From NCBI RefSeq assembly GCF_001468035.1, contig NZ_LNZA01000001.1, positions 62,001-126,000 of the forward strand: a stretch of DNA of 64,000 nucleotides, given 5' to 3'. Under the pieces are notes generated by a model that saw only the letters and a program-made list of their open reading frames with translations, did no database searches and was not told where the DNA came from. The first letter of the stretch is position 1; each line of letters starts with the position of its first letter. Positions 63,761-64,000 of the stretch are shown piece after piece. The DNA comes from Legionella tucsonensis (GTDB lineage: Bacteria; Pseudomonadota; Gammaproteobacteria; Legionellales; Legionellaceae). The position numbers were made by a program, and so were the translations under genes.

Positions 63761-64000
63761 ATTTTTTTAGGAACCTGTCTTGGCCTGCCTTCTTCATCAA
63801 TGGCAACAAAAACAAAAACGCCTTCAGTAACTTGATACGTTTCATTTTGGGTGGCAGGATGTGCCCATACCTCAACACTGAATGTCATGGAGGTGTTACC
63901 TTGTTTTATCAAAGTTACATAGCAACTCACAAGATCACCTACATGGACCGCTTTTAAAAAACTCATGGAGTGTATGGCAACTGTGGCTACTCGTCCCATT
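63757..64000 (-). CDS. yciA: Acyl-CoA thioesterase, YciA type (5' end outside window)
   Basis: The C-terminal 80 residues or so of a hotdog-fold thioesterase that hydrolyses acyl-CoA. GRVATVAIHSMSFLKAVHVGDLVSCYVTLIKQGNTSMTFSVEVWA matches YciA, with the conserved H-S-M-x-F-L-x-x-V and the following VTEGVFVFVAIDEEGRPRQVP. The N-terminal part with the catalytic aspartate lies beyond base 64000. The stop overlaps the start of the 545-residue protein gene. The first Met seen in the window is internal, not the start. Confidence 0.9.
   Translation of the reverse strand, partial: MGRVATVAIHSMSFLKAVHVGDLVSCYVTLIKQGNTSMTFSVEVWAHPATQNETYQVTEGVFVFVAIDEEGRPRQVPKKI

Noticed and set aside
1-64000. tRNA, rRNA or CRISPR array
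   Set aside because: I read all gaps of over 100 bases and saw no cloverleaf-type sequence, no rRNA and no regularly spaced direct repeats.

Overview
The window looks like chromosome from a Legionella species, probably not L. pneumophila. The DNA is AT-rich. It carries a secreted M28 aminopeptidase of the Legionella type, a glutamate-rich coiled-coil protein and a multi-pass protein that both resemble Dot/Icm effectors, short dispersed hairpin repeats, and a large LPS/O-antigen locus between housekeeping genes. The genus call is inference from gene families and repeats, not from a marker gene.

Left flank (1-15000): the N-terminal end of an aminopeptidase (minus strand); a 644-residue membrane protein behind a promoter with a near-perfect Fur box; a polysaccharide deacetylase broken by one in-frame stop; recN-nadK-typA on the minus strand; a 415-base gap with a strongly structured, possibly RNA-coding segment; a small unknown protein; hslO; a 49-residue ORF; rep helicase; an MFS exporter; a cold-shock protein; and an FMN reductase with a palindrome just after its -10 box.

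Polysaccharide locus (15001-59950), built from modules in alternating orientation. (A, +, 15001-23444) SDR reductase, WecA/WbpL-type initiating transferase, type 2 isopentenyl-diphosphate isomerase, SDR, two GT4 transferases, and the reductase and dehydratase of a UDP-L-QuiNAc/L-RhaNAc type pathway. (Island, 23445-25600) a terminator, a decayed IS-like remnant and a coiled-coil protein. (B, -, 25606-34602) polytopic membrane protein, GT2, Wzy-like, Wzx, sulfatase-like, methyltransferase and a small LDPGTGS protein. (C, + and -, 34921-39195) two acyltransferases and the UDP-HexNAc C-2 epimerase that completes the module A pathway. (D, +, 39730-47986) uronate epimerase, UDP-HexNAc dehydrogenase, two GT4-like proteins, a hexapeptide acyltransferase, a second Wzy and a second, MurJ-like, flippase. 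(E, 48105-58636) CDP-glucose synthesis and dehydration, GtrA, methyltransferase, GtrB, sugar C-methyltransferase, oxidoreductase, acyltransferase and a GT-C-like membrane protein. (F) Wzz. The locus appears to hold two Wzx/Wzy sets, one Wzz and a separate GtrA/GtrB/GT-C branch system for a CDP-derived, probably C-methylated deoxysugar.

Right flank (59951-64000, minus): an overlapping run of yciA thioesterase (partial), an unknown 545-residue protein, riboflavin synthase and a ClC chloride channel with altered key residues.

I saw no tRNA, rRNA or CRISPR array. Family calls come from reading the proteins; no database search was run.
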